DNA of 64,000 nt from NCBI GenBank assembly GCA_016286445.1, contig JAEESS010000005.1, positions 18,535 through 82,534 on the forward strand, given 5' to 3'. This DNA is from Bacillota bacterium (GTDB lineage Bacteria; Bacillota; Clostridia; Christensenellales; CAG-138). The position numbers were made by a program, and so were the translations under genes. Shown one piece after another: positions 9,201 through 17,747 of this stretch; the first letter of the stretch is position 1, and the number at the start of each line of letters is the position of its first letter. The notes beneath the pieces were generated by a model that saw only the letters and a list, made by a program, of their open reading frames with translations, ran no database searches and had not been told where the DNA came from.

Positions 9201-9724
9201 GGCGTCGGCGCGTCGCAGTAGCCGTAGGTGCCGTTCTCGCGGCGCGCGTAGGAAATGTCGCGGTTCAGCGCGGGGACCGCAAGCTCGTAGACCGTCTGCA
9301 GATTCCCGTTGATCAGCACAAGGTCCTCCCCCGCCGACTTCAGCGAAAAGCCGAGGCAGATGGGGCTTTTGCCGTCCCATGTAAACGTATCGGTCTTTTC
9401 CTGTTTGGTCGCAAGCAGCAGCAGATATCCGTCCGCCGGAAGCACGATCTCGGGCAACGTGAACGCCTTTTCCGTGTTCTTGACGTTGTCCGTGATGCTC
9501 CACAGCGAAAGGTCGATCGGATGATCCGATTCGTTGTGCAGCTCGATCCAGTCCGGCGAACCGTACAGGTCATGGCGATAGCTTTCCCGGTTGCTTGAAA
9601 CGACCTCGCTGATCACGATGCCCTTTGAAGCCTCCGAAGCGCCCATATTGCAGCCCGCGAACGGGACCGCAAAGCAAAGGAGTAAAATGAATGCTGTAAT
9701 TCTTTTCCAAGGTTGAGATCGCAT
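6290..9724 (-). CDS. Lipoprotein with four lamin-tail domains and a CotH-like kinase domain
   Basis: The 1144-residue product starts at the ATG at 9724 behind GGAGGA. The N-terminus KRITAFILLLCFAVPFAGC is a signal peptide with a lipobox-like end (C25), so the protein is probably tethered to the outer face of the membrane. Four lamin-tail (LTD) repeats follow. Each begins with a (I/V)SE(V/A) strand and contains a DW(I/V)EL(H/F/Y)N core; they are linked by Pro/Thr/Glu-rich spacers. A chitobiase-type C-terminal segment (AEIRYTTDGSEPSQGSKLY) precedes a CotH kinase-like domain (IKAKGRGTLKYISQKSMTLTL, AFVSRACVGL, GQYYGIYDFNEDLN, ILYDLDLALSSG). CotH proteins are protein kinases of the atypical class. 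The upstream gene, 14 bases away, encodes a dockerin peptidase, so both products are extracellular. Target unknown. Confidence 0.85.
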   Translation of the reverse strand: MRSQPWKRITAFILLLCFAVPFAGCNMGASEASKGIVISEVVSSNRESYRHDLYGSPDWIELHNESDHPIDLSLWSITDNVKNTEKAFTLPEIVLPADGYLLLLATKQEKTDTFTWDGKSPICLGFSLKSAGEDLVLINGNLQTVYELAVPALNRDISYARRENGTYGYCDAPTPGTANTTAITDTQPEPKEPEQPVPAEGVEISEVSARNTVLSCGGCLKCDWIELHNTTGTNISLEGFTLCDKPSDYDDANLSGILPANGYLIVYCCEKDCETKDQHVCVDFGISKSGETLLLFDPNGFEIDKVEVPETPYKDVTYARRSSGTFGWCETPTPGEANMAEITDEPPYRPDETTEPQKSDPNTETVDPTENATRPTGLRISEALANNAYSITDSTGERTDWVELFNTTDQPITLSGWYLSDNPKNLMKWALPENMAINSRSYLVIFLSGKTDVTGELHASFSLGTGETLFLYNSETGELDWVTIPELPENVSVGLNDSNEQVYYRYPTPGEPNGHAEKTAEAIGFFQPDGVYISEVCAIHDRGSDEKDWIELYNGGDKTVSLEGWYLSDSLKDLKKYRITSLKVGAKDYAVLETTGSYADHENGDANFGVSPAGETLYLSDAGGVVRDAFQTGVQRKGMSSGRIEGDNHVRRVFFTNKTKGEKNSEQHYPGYVSQPTFSETALYHTNAFSLTLSCIDPNAEIRYTTDGSEPSQGSKLYTGPIDVSKNAVIRAVAYRDGLLRSEIVTFHYLFEEPHTLPVVCIAMSPEDFNAVYKVKEHKDIKERKGYVNYYEADGLMGTAFPCDIKAKGRGTLKYISQKSMTLTLRAEYGMRYVDYPFFPDYAFTKFSSFAVRQAGQDYANARLTDAFVSRACVGLNVDCANSRFCVIYVNGQYYGIYDFNEDLNSRYLETHFGVDPDTVNTIMRNGSTAMKGTNKEFKSVFNAAKNANLSSDDAYQKFLEKVDADAFIDYVICRQLFIDTDCFNQKYWRTNDYRIKWRPILYDLDLALSSGENRNVAYLYFNKGGTPSNNGSLTYFYFTVALKTNPGWRQKFIERYVELVMTHLSSDRLTALLDQMTKELEPEMERHIERWRFPKSMSQWRSSIETMRRKLEKRPAIALEQIRKEFNIKQSDIDALIEKYQTP

Positions 9725-9738
9725 ATTCGATCCTCCGA

Positions 9739-11775
9739 TCAAAATTCCAATTGTATCACCAGACGCAGGATCTTTGCGGCGTCCGCCGCTGTGATCTCTC
9801 CATCGCCGTCCACATCGCCTGCGGCGCACATCGGTCCGTCCATGCTGGACAGTCCGACGACCGTCCGTAAAACCAGCGCCGCGTCGCCCGCCGTCAGCTT
9901 TCCGTCCAGATTCGCGTCGCCGCGCATCACGATCACACGCAAAAGACGCGGCTTTGCAAAGGACGCGTTTTCAAAGAAGCCCGGCGCAAAGTATCCGAAC
10001 CCGCGCTGATACCCGCCGTACAGGATCGCGCGTCCGTAGAACCCGTCCGCCTGCAGCCGATCGGAACCGTCCGCAAAATGTGTCCATCGGAATACGCCGT
10101 CCCGCTCCGAAACGCTCATCGCCTGTCCGGTGTCGGTACTGCGGCTTAAATACTGCGTACCGCCGGCATTGCGGCATTCAAAGCGGAATCCGTTCTCCGT
10201 CCGGACCGCGCGGAAGATCGCGCCGTTCGCGTTCGCCGCATCGATCGTGCCGTCCGCATTCGGAACGATCGGAACGGCTTCCAGGATCCGATCCTCCGCG
10301 GGCTTAGCGGAGATCGCATACCATTTGCCCTGATACGCCGCCGCGATAATATAGAATCCTTCCTCCGGCTCCGGTACGGTATAGATCTCCGAAACGGCGC
10401 CGTCCGTAAGCCCGACAAAAACGAGCCCGCTGTCTGCGTCGGCGGGAACCGTAAAGCTTCCGCCGCATTCGATCAGCAGCGCGCCGCCGCCCTCGATGCT
10501 TCGTCCCGAACCGGTATATGCGGGCAGGTCCGGCTCCGAAGAGCCGATCGCATACCAGCCTTCCGGCTGTTTCAGCTGCATCGCGATCCGGAACGCAAGC
10601 GCCAGCTTGGAAAGCAGAATCTCCTCATCCGAGCCGAGCTGCGTATCGATCGTTTCGCCGTATGTGCAAAGCGACTGCAGCGATCCGATCTGCGCTTCGG
10701 TCATCTGCGTACGGATCGCCTGCGCCTCCGTCAGGCTTTCCGGAAGCTCCGCATCCCGCCAATAGCCGAGGATCTTTTGAAAAACGCCGTCGCCGAACTG
10801 ATTTCGCAGATATTCGGTAAACAGGAACGACAGCGCGTATGCGCCGACGTCCGTGGCGGTCGCGTCAAAATGCCGATAGCTCATGCCGCTGCGGATTTTA
10901 TCGGACCGCGCAAGCGCGTCCATATAGCCTTGCTCCGCAACCGAGCCCGGATAGCACAGCTCCTCCGCCGCCATCGAAAAGCCCTCGTTCAGCCAGACGC
11001 CGATCGTCCTTTCGCTGCCGAGCAGATCCGCGTTTGCCGGGGACGCCAGAACCGCGCTTCGCAGGATCAGGTGCTGAAACTCATGCGCAAGCGTCCCGTA
11101 AACGATGGCGTCGCGGTTTGCCATGCGCGTATTGACGTTGATGATTGGCAGGCAGTTATAGCTGCCCGCGTCGTCCGGATCGATCACGGCGATCTCTTCA
11201 CGCGTATAAAGGTCGTAGGAATCAAAGAAACCGCAGACCGACGTGCTGTTCATCTCGTAGGTCAGAATCTCCAGCTTTCCGTCGCCGGAAAGATCGCGAA
11301 AACCGCCGAAATACGCGGTATCGCTCGGATAGACAACCGTCTCGAACTGTTCGAGCATCGCGGCGGTCTGCTCGTCCGTAAAGCGGATCCCGTCCTCCTC
11401 CGGCGTCCAGATGCGGCAATGCTCGCCCTCCGCGGCGATACGGAACGTCCGTTTGTCGTAGCGGTAGGTGACGAGATCGGCGCAGACCCAAAAGTCCTGC
11501 GTGCCGCCTTCCTTCCGTCCGCGCGAAAGGTCCCTGCCGGTTTTGTGCGGTCCCGGCGTGAACAGCGGATCGCCGGTCGGTTCCGCATCCGCCTGCTGTT
11601 TTGCGATCGTGCCGGAAAACAGACCTTTGTTTTCCGGATCGTATGCAAGCGGGTTATAGATCAGAACACGGTCCGCGTCTATCGTATGCGATTGTGTTTC
11701 TTCGCCGATCGCCGCGTGCGGAAGGACCGCCAGCAGCAATATCGCCGCGAAAAAAAACGAAACGATGCGCTTCAT
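9739..11775 (-). CDS. Secreted metallopeptidase (HEFQH type) with C-terminal dockerin
   Basis: The 678-residue protein has a signal peptide (MKRIVSFFFAAILLLAVLPHAAIGEE). A zinc-metallopeptidase core is seen in GTLAHEFQHLI followed by WLNEGFSMAAEE, the HExxH plus downstream Glu arrangement of M30/hyicolysin-like peptidases. The last 65 residues form a type I dockerin: two calcium-binding halves GDANLDGKLTAGDAALVLR and GDVDGDGEITAADAAKILR. The start has TAGGAG upstream and a TATACT about 20 bases before that. It is the first gene of an operon with the CotH lipoprotein. No cohesin partner is visible in the window, so what the dockerin docks to is unknown. Confidence 0.85.
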   Translation of the reverse strand: MKRIVSFFFAAILLLAVLPHAAIGEETQSHTIDADRVLIYNPLAYDPENKGLFSGTIAKQQADAEPTGDPLFTPGPHKTGRDLSRGRKEGGTQDFWVCADLVTYRYDKRTFRIAAEGEHCRIWTPEEDGIRFTDEQTAAMLEQFETVVYPSDTAYFGGFRDLSGDGKLEILTYEMNSTSVCGFFDSYDLYTREEIAVIDPDDAGSYNCLPIINVNTRMANRDAIVYGTLAHEFQHLILRSAVLASPANADLLGSERTIGVWLNEGFSMAAEELCYPGSVAEQGYMDALARSDKIRSGMSYRHFDATATDVGAYALSFLFTEYLRNQFGDGVFQKILGYWRDAELPESLTEAQAIRTQMTEAQIGSLQSLCTYGETIDTQLGSDEEILLSKLALAFRIAMQLKQPEGWYAIGSSEPDLPAYTGSGRSIEGGGALLIECGGSFTVPADADSGLVFVGLTDGAVSEIYTVPEPEEGFYIIAAAYQGKWYAISAKPAEDRILEAVPIVPNADGTIDAANANGAIFRAVRTENGFRFECRNAGGTQYLSRSTDTGQAMSVSERDGVFRWTHFADGSDRLQADGFYGRAILYGGYQRGFGYFAPGFFENASFAKPRLLRVIVMRGDANLDGKLTAGDAALVLRTVVGLSSMDGPMCAAGDVDGDGEITAADAAKILRLVIQLEF

Positions 11776-11891
11776 ATCAAACTCCTACGCATACAGTATA
11801 CCACGGTTCATGCCGTTTGAAAAGGCATGCGGACCGCTCCGAAGCAAAATAAATGTAAGACGATTGTAAATAAATCCCGAAAACGGCGATT

Positions 11892-13679
11892 TCAGCCGTC
11901 CGTTCTGCCGTCAAGCACATTTTTCAGGCGATACAGCTTGCTCTCCTCGAGCATTGCCGTGATGTGCGTGCCGTCCGCCTCATGCGATTCGGAAATCACG
12001 GTGCCGATCTCATGCAGCACACGGATCGCCTCATACCTGTCGTACGGGATGACGAGCTCGATACGCCGCTGCGTGCGGTTCAGCTCCGATTCGATGCGTT
12101 CGAGAAGCGTCGGGATCCCCGCGCCGGTCTTTGCGCTGATCGCGACCGCCTTTCCTCGCTTCGACGGGATCGCTTCGGGAAGGTCGCACTTGTTGTAAAC
12201 CTCGATGCACGGCGTGTTGCCTGCGCCGAGGCTTTCGAGCACCTGTTCGGTCACGCGCATCTGCACGTCGTAATAGGGACACGCGGCGTCGACGATATGC
12301 AGGATCAGGTCGGCGTCGCGCACCTCTTCGAGCGTGGAACGGAACGCCTGCACGAGATCGTGCGGAAGCTTGTTGATGAACCCGACCGTGTCGGACAGCA
12401 GACAAGGCGTTCCGTTCGGAAGCGTAATGCTGCGCACGACCGGATCAAGCGTTGCAAAGAGCTTGTCCTCGGCAAGCACGCTGCTGTCCGAAAGCACGTT
12501 CAGAAGCGTGCTCTTGCCTGCGTTCGTGTAGCCAACGAGCGCAACGACCGGGACTTCGCTTTTTTTGCGTACGGAACGGCGCACGCTGCGCTGTTTTTCG
12601 ACCTCCTTGAGCTCCTGTTCCAGTTCAAAGATGCGCCTGCGGATGCGGCGGCGGTCGATCTCCAGCTTTTTCTCGCCGGGACCGCGCATGCCGACGCCGG
12701 AAGCGCCCTGCCGGGACATGGCGACGCCGACGCCCAAAAGCCGCGGCAGGCGGTACTTGAGCTGAGAAAGCTCGACCTGCAGCTTGCCCTCACGCGTCGT
12801 CGCGCGTGTCGCAAAGATATCGAGGATCAGCATCGTCCGGTCGATGACCGGCGTGCCGAGAATGCTTTCGAGGTTCCGGATCTGGATCGCCGTGAGCTCG
12901 TCGTCAAAGATAAACACGTCCGCTTCGGTCGCGCTGCCGATGAGCCGCAGCTCGTCCGCTTTTCCGGAGCCGACATAGGTGCCGTTGTCGACCGGGCGCT
13001 TGCGCTGCCGTTCGATGTGCACGACGTTCACGCCCGCGGTATCCGCAAGCGCCTTGAGCTCTTCGAGCGTATCGTATCCGTCGTCGCCGTCGATGCCGAC
13101 CAGCACCGCGCGCTCCGGCTCCGCCTGCGTGACCGCGTACGCCGGCGCTTTCAGCCGGTTGTCCGCTTCGATCAGCGCGTTCAGCAGCGCGTCCTGCGGC
13201 AGACTGTCCGCACGCATCGGTCCGTAGATGATCGGCTTGCGTTCCTCGCCCTCCATCTCGCCGACGAATGCGACATAGACCGAAGTCGGTTTTCCGTCGC
13301 GCACGCCGACCGCCGCCATCGCGTCGAGGCGCATGGAGTTCAATGTACCGAGATCGACGTCGGAAAGATAACCGGAGCCGTTCGGATGCGTATGGATGCA
13401 CCGCACGCCTGCCAGCCGGTCCGCGTTGCGCACAAGGCGCATATCCGGCATGGAGACCGTTGACGCGTCGCCGATCGAAACGTCTTTGACCGCGCCGCTG
13501 CGCGACAGATAGACCGAGATCTCGCGCCCGATCCGGTCGGTGAAATCCGCAAGCCTGCGCAAAAGCTCCGCCGAAGCAAACACGCCGCTCGGCTGCGCTT
13601 CGTCGTAAAGCCCCTGCATTTCGTTCAGTATGGTGTCGCGGATGCCCGCAACATTTCCGTGAATCTTTTTTTCTTCCAT
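11892..13679 (-). CDS. hflX: GTPase HflX with N-terminal JAMM-like extension
   Basis: HflX is a ribosome-binding GTPase that splits or rescues ribosomes under stress. The GTPase G motifs are GYTNAGKST, DTVGFI, NKCD and SAKTG, and the HflX-specific glycine-rich segment GASGVGMRGPGEKKLE precedes them. The 595-residue product is longer than the usual 360-430. The first 170 residues form an extra domain in which HTHPNGSGYLSDVD at residues 96-109 exactly fits the JAMM pattern HxH-x7-S-x2-D, with a candidate glutamate at E53. The ATG at 13679 follows the nnr stop by one base without a clear ribosome site, so translation is probably coupled. It is the last gene of recX-nnr-hflX. Confidence 0.95.
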   Translation of the reverse strand: MEEKKIHGNVAGIRDTILNEMQGLYDEAQPSGVFASAELLRRLADFTDRIGREISVYLSRSGAVKDVSIGDASTVSMPDMRLVRNADRLAGVRCIHTHPNGSGYLSDVDLGTLNSMRLDAMAAVGVRDGKPTSVYVAFVGEMEGEERKPIIYGPMRADSLPQDALLNALIEADNRLKAPAYAVTQAEPERAVLVGIDGDDGYDTLEELKALADTAGVNVVHIERQRKRPVDNGTYVGSGKADELRLIGSATEADVFIFDDELTAIQIRNLESILGTPVIDRTMLILDIFATRATTREGKLQVELSQLKYRLPRLLGVGVAMSRQGASGVGMRGPGEKKLEIDRRRIRRRIFELEQELKEVEKQRSVRRSVRKKSEVPVVALVGYTNAGKSTLLNVLSDSSVLAEDKLFATLDPVVRSITLPNGTPCLLSDTVGFINKLPHDLVQAFRSTLEEVRDADLILHIVDAACPYYDVQMRVTEQVLESLGAGNTPCIEVYNKCDLPEAIPSKRGKAVAISAKTGAGIPTLLERIESELNRTQRRIELVIPYDRYEAIRVLHEIGTVISESHEADGTHITAMLEESKLYRLKNVLDGRTDG

Positions 13680-13680
13680 A

Positions 13681-15126
13681 TCAATATTGTACCATATCGA
13701 TGACGTCGCTTGCAAGCAGCGCGCGCTCGCCCAAAAGCTTCATTGCGCGGTCCGCGCCCGTTCCCAAAAGATACGCGCCTGCCCGCGCCGCGTCGAACGG
13801 TTTGAGTCCCTGCGCAAGCAGCGCCGCAACAAGTCCCGTCAGCACGTCTCCGCTGCCGCCCTTCGCAAGTCCCGGATTGCCGAACGTCAAAAAAGCCGTT
13901 CTTCCGTTTGCGTGCACCAGCGTCGTCGCGCCTTTCAACAGCGTCGTGCATGGGAAGCGCTTTACCGCGCCGAGCGGATCCGAAAGCACGTCCGATACCG
14001 TCGTTTGAAGCAGCCTTGCCATCTCGCCCGCATGCGGCGTCAGCACGACGTTTTCATGCAGCCTGCAGAACAGCGCACGGTCTGCCGCCATCTGATTCAG
14101 CGCGTCCGCGTCGAGCACGAGCTTTGTTCCGGTCTCCAGCGCCGCTTCGATCACCGGAAGGAGGTTGCCCTTCCCCGCGCCGCTGCCGATCCCGATCGCC
14201 TGTTTGCCTGCCATGCAGGCAATTGCCTTTTCCGCCGCCGCTTCGCACCAGTCGTCCGTTCCCGTCGGAACCGTGATCGCCTCCGGAACCGCCGCAAAGA
14301 ACGGACGCACCGGATCGGGCGTGCACACGGTCAACAGACCCGTGCCGCCGCGCAGCGCCGCGCGCGCCGAAAGCAGCGCCGCGCCGGGATACGCCGCAGA
14401 GCCCACGCACAAAAGCGTATGACCGTTCATGCCCTTGTGCGAATCGAACGGACGCTTCGGAAGCAGCGCGGCGACGTCGCGCTCATCCTCAAAAAACAGA
14501 TCCGGTTCCGTGTCGTCCGGATACAGCGGCTGCACAACGACCTCGCCGCACAGCGCGCGGCCCTGTCCCAGCAGCATACCCGCTTTTTTTGCCTGCATCG
14601 TCACCGTGCATGCCGCGTTCACGGCACAGCCGAGGATCACGCCGCTGTCCGCGTGCAGACCCGACGGCAGATCCGCGGAAACGATCGGCTTTCCGCTTTC
14701 GTTCATGCGTTCTATCAGCGTGCGTTTCGTTCCCTCGACCGGTCGATTCAGCCCGACGCCGAACAGCGCGTCGATCAGGATCTCATTGCCGACCGGCGTC
14801 CAATCGGCGTCGATCGGGACGCCCGCCTCTTTCGCTTTTGAAAGATAATGCGCCGCATCCGGCGTACAGGCGCTTTCGCTTCCCGAGAGCACGATCCGCG
14901 CTTTGATCCCGTCCCGGTGCAGAAGCCATGCCGCGGCGATCCCGTCGCCGCCGTTGTTGCCGGTTCCCGAGATCGCGGTGACGGTTTCTGCGCCGCGCAT
15001 CCGGGCTTTGACGGCGCACGCGATCCCTTCCGCGGCAATGCGCATCAGTTCGACCGACGGCACGCCGGAAGCGATGACCGCGCGGTCCTTTGTTCTTGCC
15101 TGTTCCCCGGTTATGATTCGCTCCAT
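13681..15126 (-). CDS. nnr: Bifunctional NAD(P)H-hydrate epimerase / dehydratase
   Basis: The enzyme repairs hydrated NAD(P)H: the N-terminal YjeF_N epimerase interconverts R and S hydrates and the C-terminal ribokinase-like domain dehydrates the S form with ADP or ATP. The 481 residues cover both domains. SGTGNNGGDGIAAAW (about 54-68) marks the epimerase. GGTGLLTVCTP, LDADALN, LTPHAGEMARLL and GNPGLAKGGSGDVLTG mark the dehydratase. GGAGGAAGC precedes the ATG at 15126. It overlaps the end of recX by 16 bases. Confidence 0.95.
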   Translation of the reverse strand: MERIITGEQARTKDRAVIASGVPSVELMRIAAEGIACAVKARMRGAETVTAISGTGNNGGDGIAAAWLLHRDGIKARIVLSGSESACTPDAAHYLSKAKEAGVPIDADWTPVGNEILIDALFGVGLNRPVEGTKRTLIERMNESGKPIVSADLPSGLHADSGVILGCAVNAACTVTMQAKKAGMLLGQGRALCGEVVVQPLYPDDTEPDLFFEDERDVAALLPKRPFDSHKGMNGHTLLCVGSAAYPGAALLSARAALRGGTGLLTVCTPDPVRPFFAAVPEAITVPTGTDDWCEAAAEKAIACMAGKQAIGIGSGAGKGNLLPVIEAALETGTKLVLDADALNQMAADRALFCRLHENVVLTPHAGEMARLLQTTVSDVLSDPLGAVKRFPCTTLLKGATTLVHANGRTAFLTFGNPGLAKGGSGDVLTGLVAALLAQGLKPFDAARAGAYLLGTGADRAMKLLGERALLASDVIDMVQY

Positions 15127-15605
15127 GCTTCCTCCTCCGAAAGCGCCGCTTCATACGCCTTCCGCGCGGCGTCATAGGAAAACCCGCGCGAAATCAGCCG
15201 CGAAAACACGCGCTCGCGTCGCTTCTGCGGTTCCAGATCGCGAAACTGACGCAGAAACTTTTCGGCGACGGCCTTTGCATTTTCGGCTTCCGTTTCGTCG
15301 CCGACCGATTCGAGCGCCGCTTCGATCTCCGCGTCGCCGATCCCGTGGCTTTTCAGCTGTTCATACAGGTGTCTTCTGCTGATCGGCTTTGATGCAGTCC
15401 GCGTTTCGACGAACCGCTGCGCGTAACGCGCGTCGTTCAGAAGCCCGAGCTCCGTAAGCCTTGCAACCGTCGCGTCAACGTCCGCTTCGCCGAACTCCTT
15501 GCCGTCGAGATACGCCTGCATATCCGCCACGGAACGATCCTTGAGCGCGAGATATTTCATCGCGTATTCCATCGGAGAAAGTGATTTCAAAGGCTTGCCG
15601 TTCAT
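15111..15605 (-). CDS. recX: Regulatory protein RecX
   Basis: RecX modulates RecA filaments during recombination. The 164-residue protein is all-helical, with three-helix repeats typical of RecX: LTELGLLNDARYAQRFVETR, RRHLYEQLKSHGI and RRERVFSRLISRGFSYDAA. The ATG at 15605 is chosen because GAGG lies eight bases upstream; a GTG three codons earlier overlaps that ribosome site. It is the first gene of the operon with nnr and hflX. Confidence 0.92.
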   Translation of the reverse strand: MNGKPLKSLSPMEYAMKYLALKDRSVADMQAYLDGKEFGEADVDATVARLTELGLLNDARYAQRFVETRTASKPISRRHLYEQLKSHGIGDAEIEAALESVGDETEAENAKAVAEKFLRQFRDLEPQKRRERVFSRLISRGFSYDAARKAYEAALSEEEAWSES

Positions 15606-15634
15606 GTTCCGCACCTCGGTCCATAGTTTGTTTT

Positions 15635-15663
15635 ATTATACCACATCTTTCTCAATCTGAAAA
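15635..15663 (-). promoter_or_regulatory. Promoter of recX-nnr-hflX
   Basis: On the minus strand TTTTCA (15663-15658) and TATAAT (15640-15635) are 17 bases apart, upstream of the recX ribosome site. Confidence 0.65.
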
Positions 15664-15876
15664 GAACCGCTTTCGGAACGCAACCTTTTCCCCCGTTCAC
15701 ACGTCTTATTTTATGAGGGCACGGAAGGATTGCGATCCTCAACGGGCATTCCCGCGGTTTTATGTATAAAAGATGTGCCCAAAATGTAACTTATTAGTAA
15801 ATGGTTTTCAAAAAGGATGGTATTTTCAAAAAAAGTGTGTAAAATGAAAGCATCAATGAAGAAGGATATGAACTGT

Positions 15877-17682
15877 ATGAAGAAAAAGCAATTCATTTGG
15901 ATGATTCTGCTGTCGATGCTGCTCATGCTCATTCTTGCATGCGGCGGCACAACGACGGACGGACAGGGAACCGGCGACCGGCAGGGCGACGTGCCCGGCG
16001 GCGTCGGCGAAGCCGATGAGATTTCCATCGTAACCCCCGAGCCCGATCTGCACCGGGACGAGCTGAACGCGATCCTCATGCGCGTTACGATGCTGGACGG
16101 CGTTTCGATCAACGGCGTCGACGTCTCCGGCATGACCAAGGAAGAAGCGAAGAACGCCGTTTCGTCGGCTCTGAGCGCAAAGAAAAACGATCTTTCCATC
16201 AACGTCACCTTCGGCGACGCATCCGAAGTCTTCTCCGCCGAGACCGTCAAAACGGACGACGATCTGGATGCAGTCATCACCGAAGCGTTTTCGATCGTAC
16301 GCGAGGATATCGGCTTTGACGCCGTTTCCGCCGAGGTCGAGCGGATCAAGAAGAACGGAATGGATTTCCCGGTGCATCTGTCTTTCAACGAATCCGCGCT
16401 GAACGACGCCGTCAACGCATTTGCCGACGCACATGAAACGGCACCGGTCAACGCCTGCGTTTCCTATAACAAAGAGGAAAACAAGATCGATTATACGCCC
16501 GACGTTCCCGGCCGCAAGGTAAACCGCGAGGCGCTCTTCTCCGCGCTGCTCGACGCAGAAGGCGGCGAAACGCTGGAAGCGCCCGCCGAAGAGATCCCTG
16601 CGGAAGTCACGCTCAAGGATATTCAGGAGAAATACGTCCTGCGCAGCACCTATACGACCAAGTACAGCAAGAGCAACAAGAACCGCAAGGAAAACATCCG
16701 GCACGGCACCATGGATCTTCTGACCGGAACGATCGTGCATCCGGGCGACGTGTTCTCCATGAACGAGTGCCTCGGCGTCCGCAAGAAAGACGGACACTGG
16801 AAGATCGCGACTGCGTTCCAGGCGGGCAAGCACGTCAAGGAATACGGCGGCGGCGTTTGCCAGATCTCGACCACGCTCTACAATGCGGCGGTCATGTCCG
16901 ATATGGAGATCGTGTTCCGGCAGAATCACTCCATGCCGGTCGACTATGTCGACAAAGGCCGCGACGCCACGATCAACTCCATCGGCAATATCATCGACTT
17001 CAAGTTCAAAAACTCCAGCAAATCCGATATCATCATCATCGGCAATGCGGACGGCAAGACGCTGACCATCGAGATCTGGGGCATTCCGCTCGTTGAGGAT
17101 TCCAACGGTGAATACGATGAGATCCGCATCCCGACGCCGAAGAAGACCAAGACGCTCAAGCCCACCGGCGAGGTTCTGTATCAGATCGACGAGACCAAGC
17201 CGGTCGGATATAAGGAAGAAGTCGCCAAAAAGCGCGACGGCTCCGTTTGGGAAAGCAAGAAGGAATACTATCTGAACGGCGTACTCGTTAAGACCGAGGA
17301 CCTTGCAACATCCACCTATAAGGCGTATGCAGGCGAATACATCGTCGGTCCCTCCGCCGGATCCGACGACGACAAGACGCCGCAGCCGAGCGATTCGGGT
17401 GAAAAGACGCCGAAACCCACCGATTCCGGTACAAAGACGCCGAAGCCCACCGATCCCGGCACAAAGACGCCAAAGCCCACCGATCCGCCGGAAAATACGC
17501 CGAAGCCCACCGATCCGCCGGAAAACACGCCGAAGCCCACCGATCCGCCGGAAGATACGCCGAAGCCGACCGATCCGCCGGAGGATACGCCGAAGCCGAC
17601 CGACCCGCCTACCGATCCGCCTGCGGATCCGCCGGACAATCCGCCGGATGATCCGCCGTCCGACGACGATAACGGGGAATAA
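15877..17682 (+). CDS. VanW-family lipoprotein with proline-rich tail
   Basis: From the ATG at 15877 the product is about 601 residues and begins with a lipoprotein signal (MKKKQFIWMILLSMLLMLIL followed by AC, C22). Earlier in-frame ATGs exist at 15844-15868, so the start is uncertain. A peptidoglycan-binding-4-like region (GVSINGVDVSGMTKEEAKNA) leads into a VanW domain at about 255-400, with KNRKENIRHG, HPGDVFSMNECLG, GGGVCQISTTLYNAA and NSIGNIIDFKFKN. VanW proteins occur near vancomycin-resistance and cell-wall genes, but their reaction is unknown. The last 100 residues are TPKPTDPPE-type repeats suited to spanning the wall. A terminator follows. Confidence 0.9.
   Translation: MKKKQFIWMILLSMLLMLILACGGTTTDGQGTGDRQGDVPGGVGEADEISIVTPEPDLHRDELNAILMRVTMLDGVSINGVDVSGMTKEEAKNAVSSALSAKKNDLSINVTFGDASEVFSAETVKTDDDLDAVITEAFSIVREDIGFDAVSAEVERIKKNGMDFPVHLSFNESALNDAVNAFADAHETAPVNACVSYNKEENKIDYTPDVPGRKVNREALFSALLDAEGGETLEAPAEEIPAEVTLKDIQEKYVLRSTYTTKYSKSNKNRKENIRHGTMDLLTGTIVHPGDVFSMNECLGVRKKDGHWKIATAFQAGKHVKEYGGGVCQISTTLYNAAVMSDMEIVFRQNHSMPVDYVDKGRDATINSIGNIIDFKFKNSSKSDIIIIGNADGKTLTIEIWGIPLVEDSNGEYDEIRIPTPKKTKTLKPTGEVLYQIDETKPVGYKEEVAKKRDGSVWESKKEYYLNGVLVKTEDLATSTYKAYAGEYIVGPSAGSDDDKTPQPSDSGEKTPKPTDSGTKTPKPTDPGTKTPKPTDPPENTPKPTDPPENTPKPTDPPEDTPKPTDPPEDTPKPTDPPTDPPADPPDNPPDDPPSDDDNGE
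17401..17610 (+). repeat. 30-bp tandem repeat encoding TPKPTDPP(E/G) units
   Basis: Seven consecutive 30-bp units (10 codons each) with mostly third-position or conservative changes encode the Pro/Thr-rich tail of the VanW protein. The copy number is likely to vary between strains by slippage. Confidence 0.85.
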
Positions 17683-17691
17683 GTATGTCCA

Positions 17692-17724
17692 GGGACTGCC
17701 TTTTTTCGGCAGTCCCGTTTTCTA
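17692..17724 (+). terminator. Terminator after the VanW gene
   Basis: The stem GGGACTGCC / GGCAGTCCC with a T-rich loop is followed by GTTTTCTATT. Confidence 0.85.
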
Positions 17725-17747
17725 TTCTATACTAAGGAGAGGTGCGT

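Noticed and set aside
6332..9598. Very long open frame on the plus strand opposite the CotH lipoprotein gene
   Set aside because: It is a GC-rich antisense shadow with Arg/Val/Asp-rich composition and no domains; the minus-strand protein has clear signal peptide and domains.
15606..15876. Riboswitch upstream of the VanW gene
   Set aside because: No conserved riboswitch core could be recognised; the stretch shows only AT-rich sequence and the divergent recX promoter.
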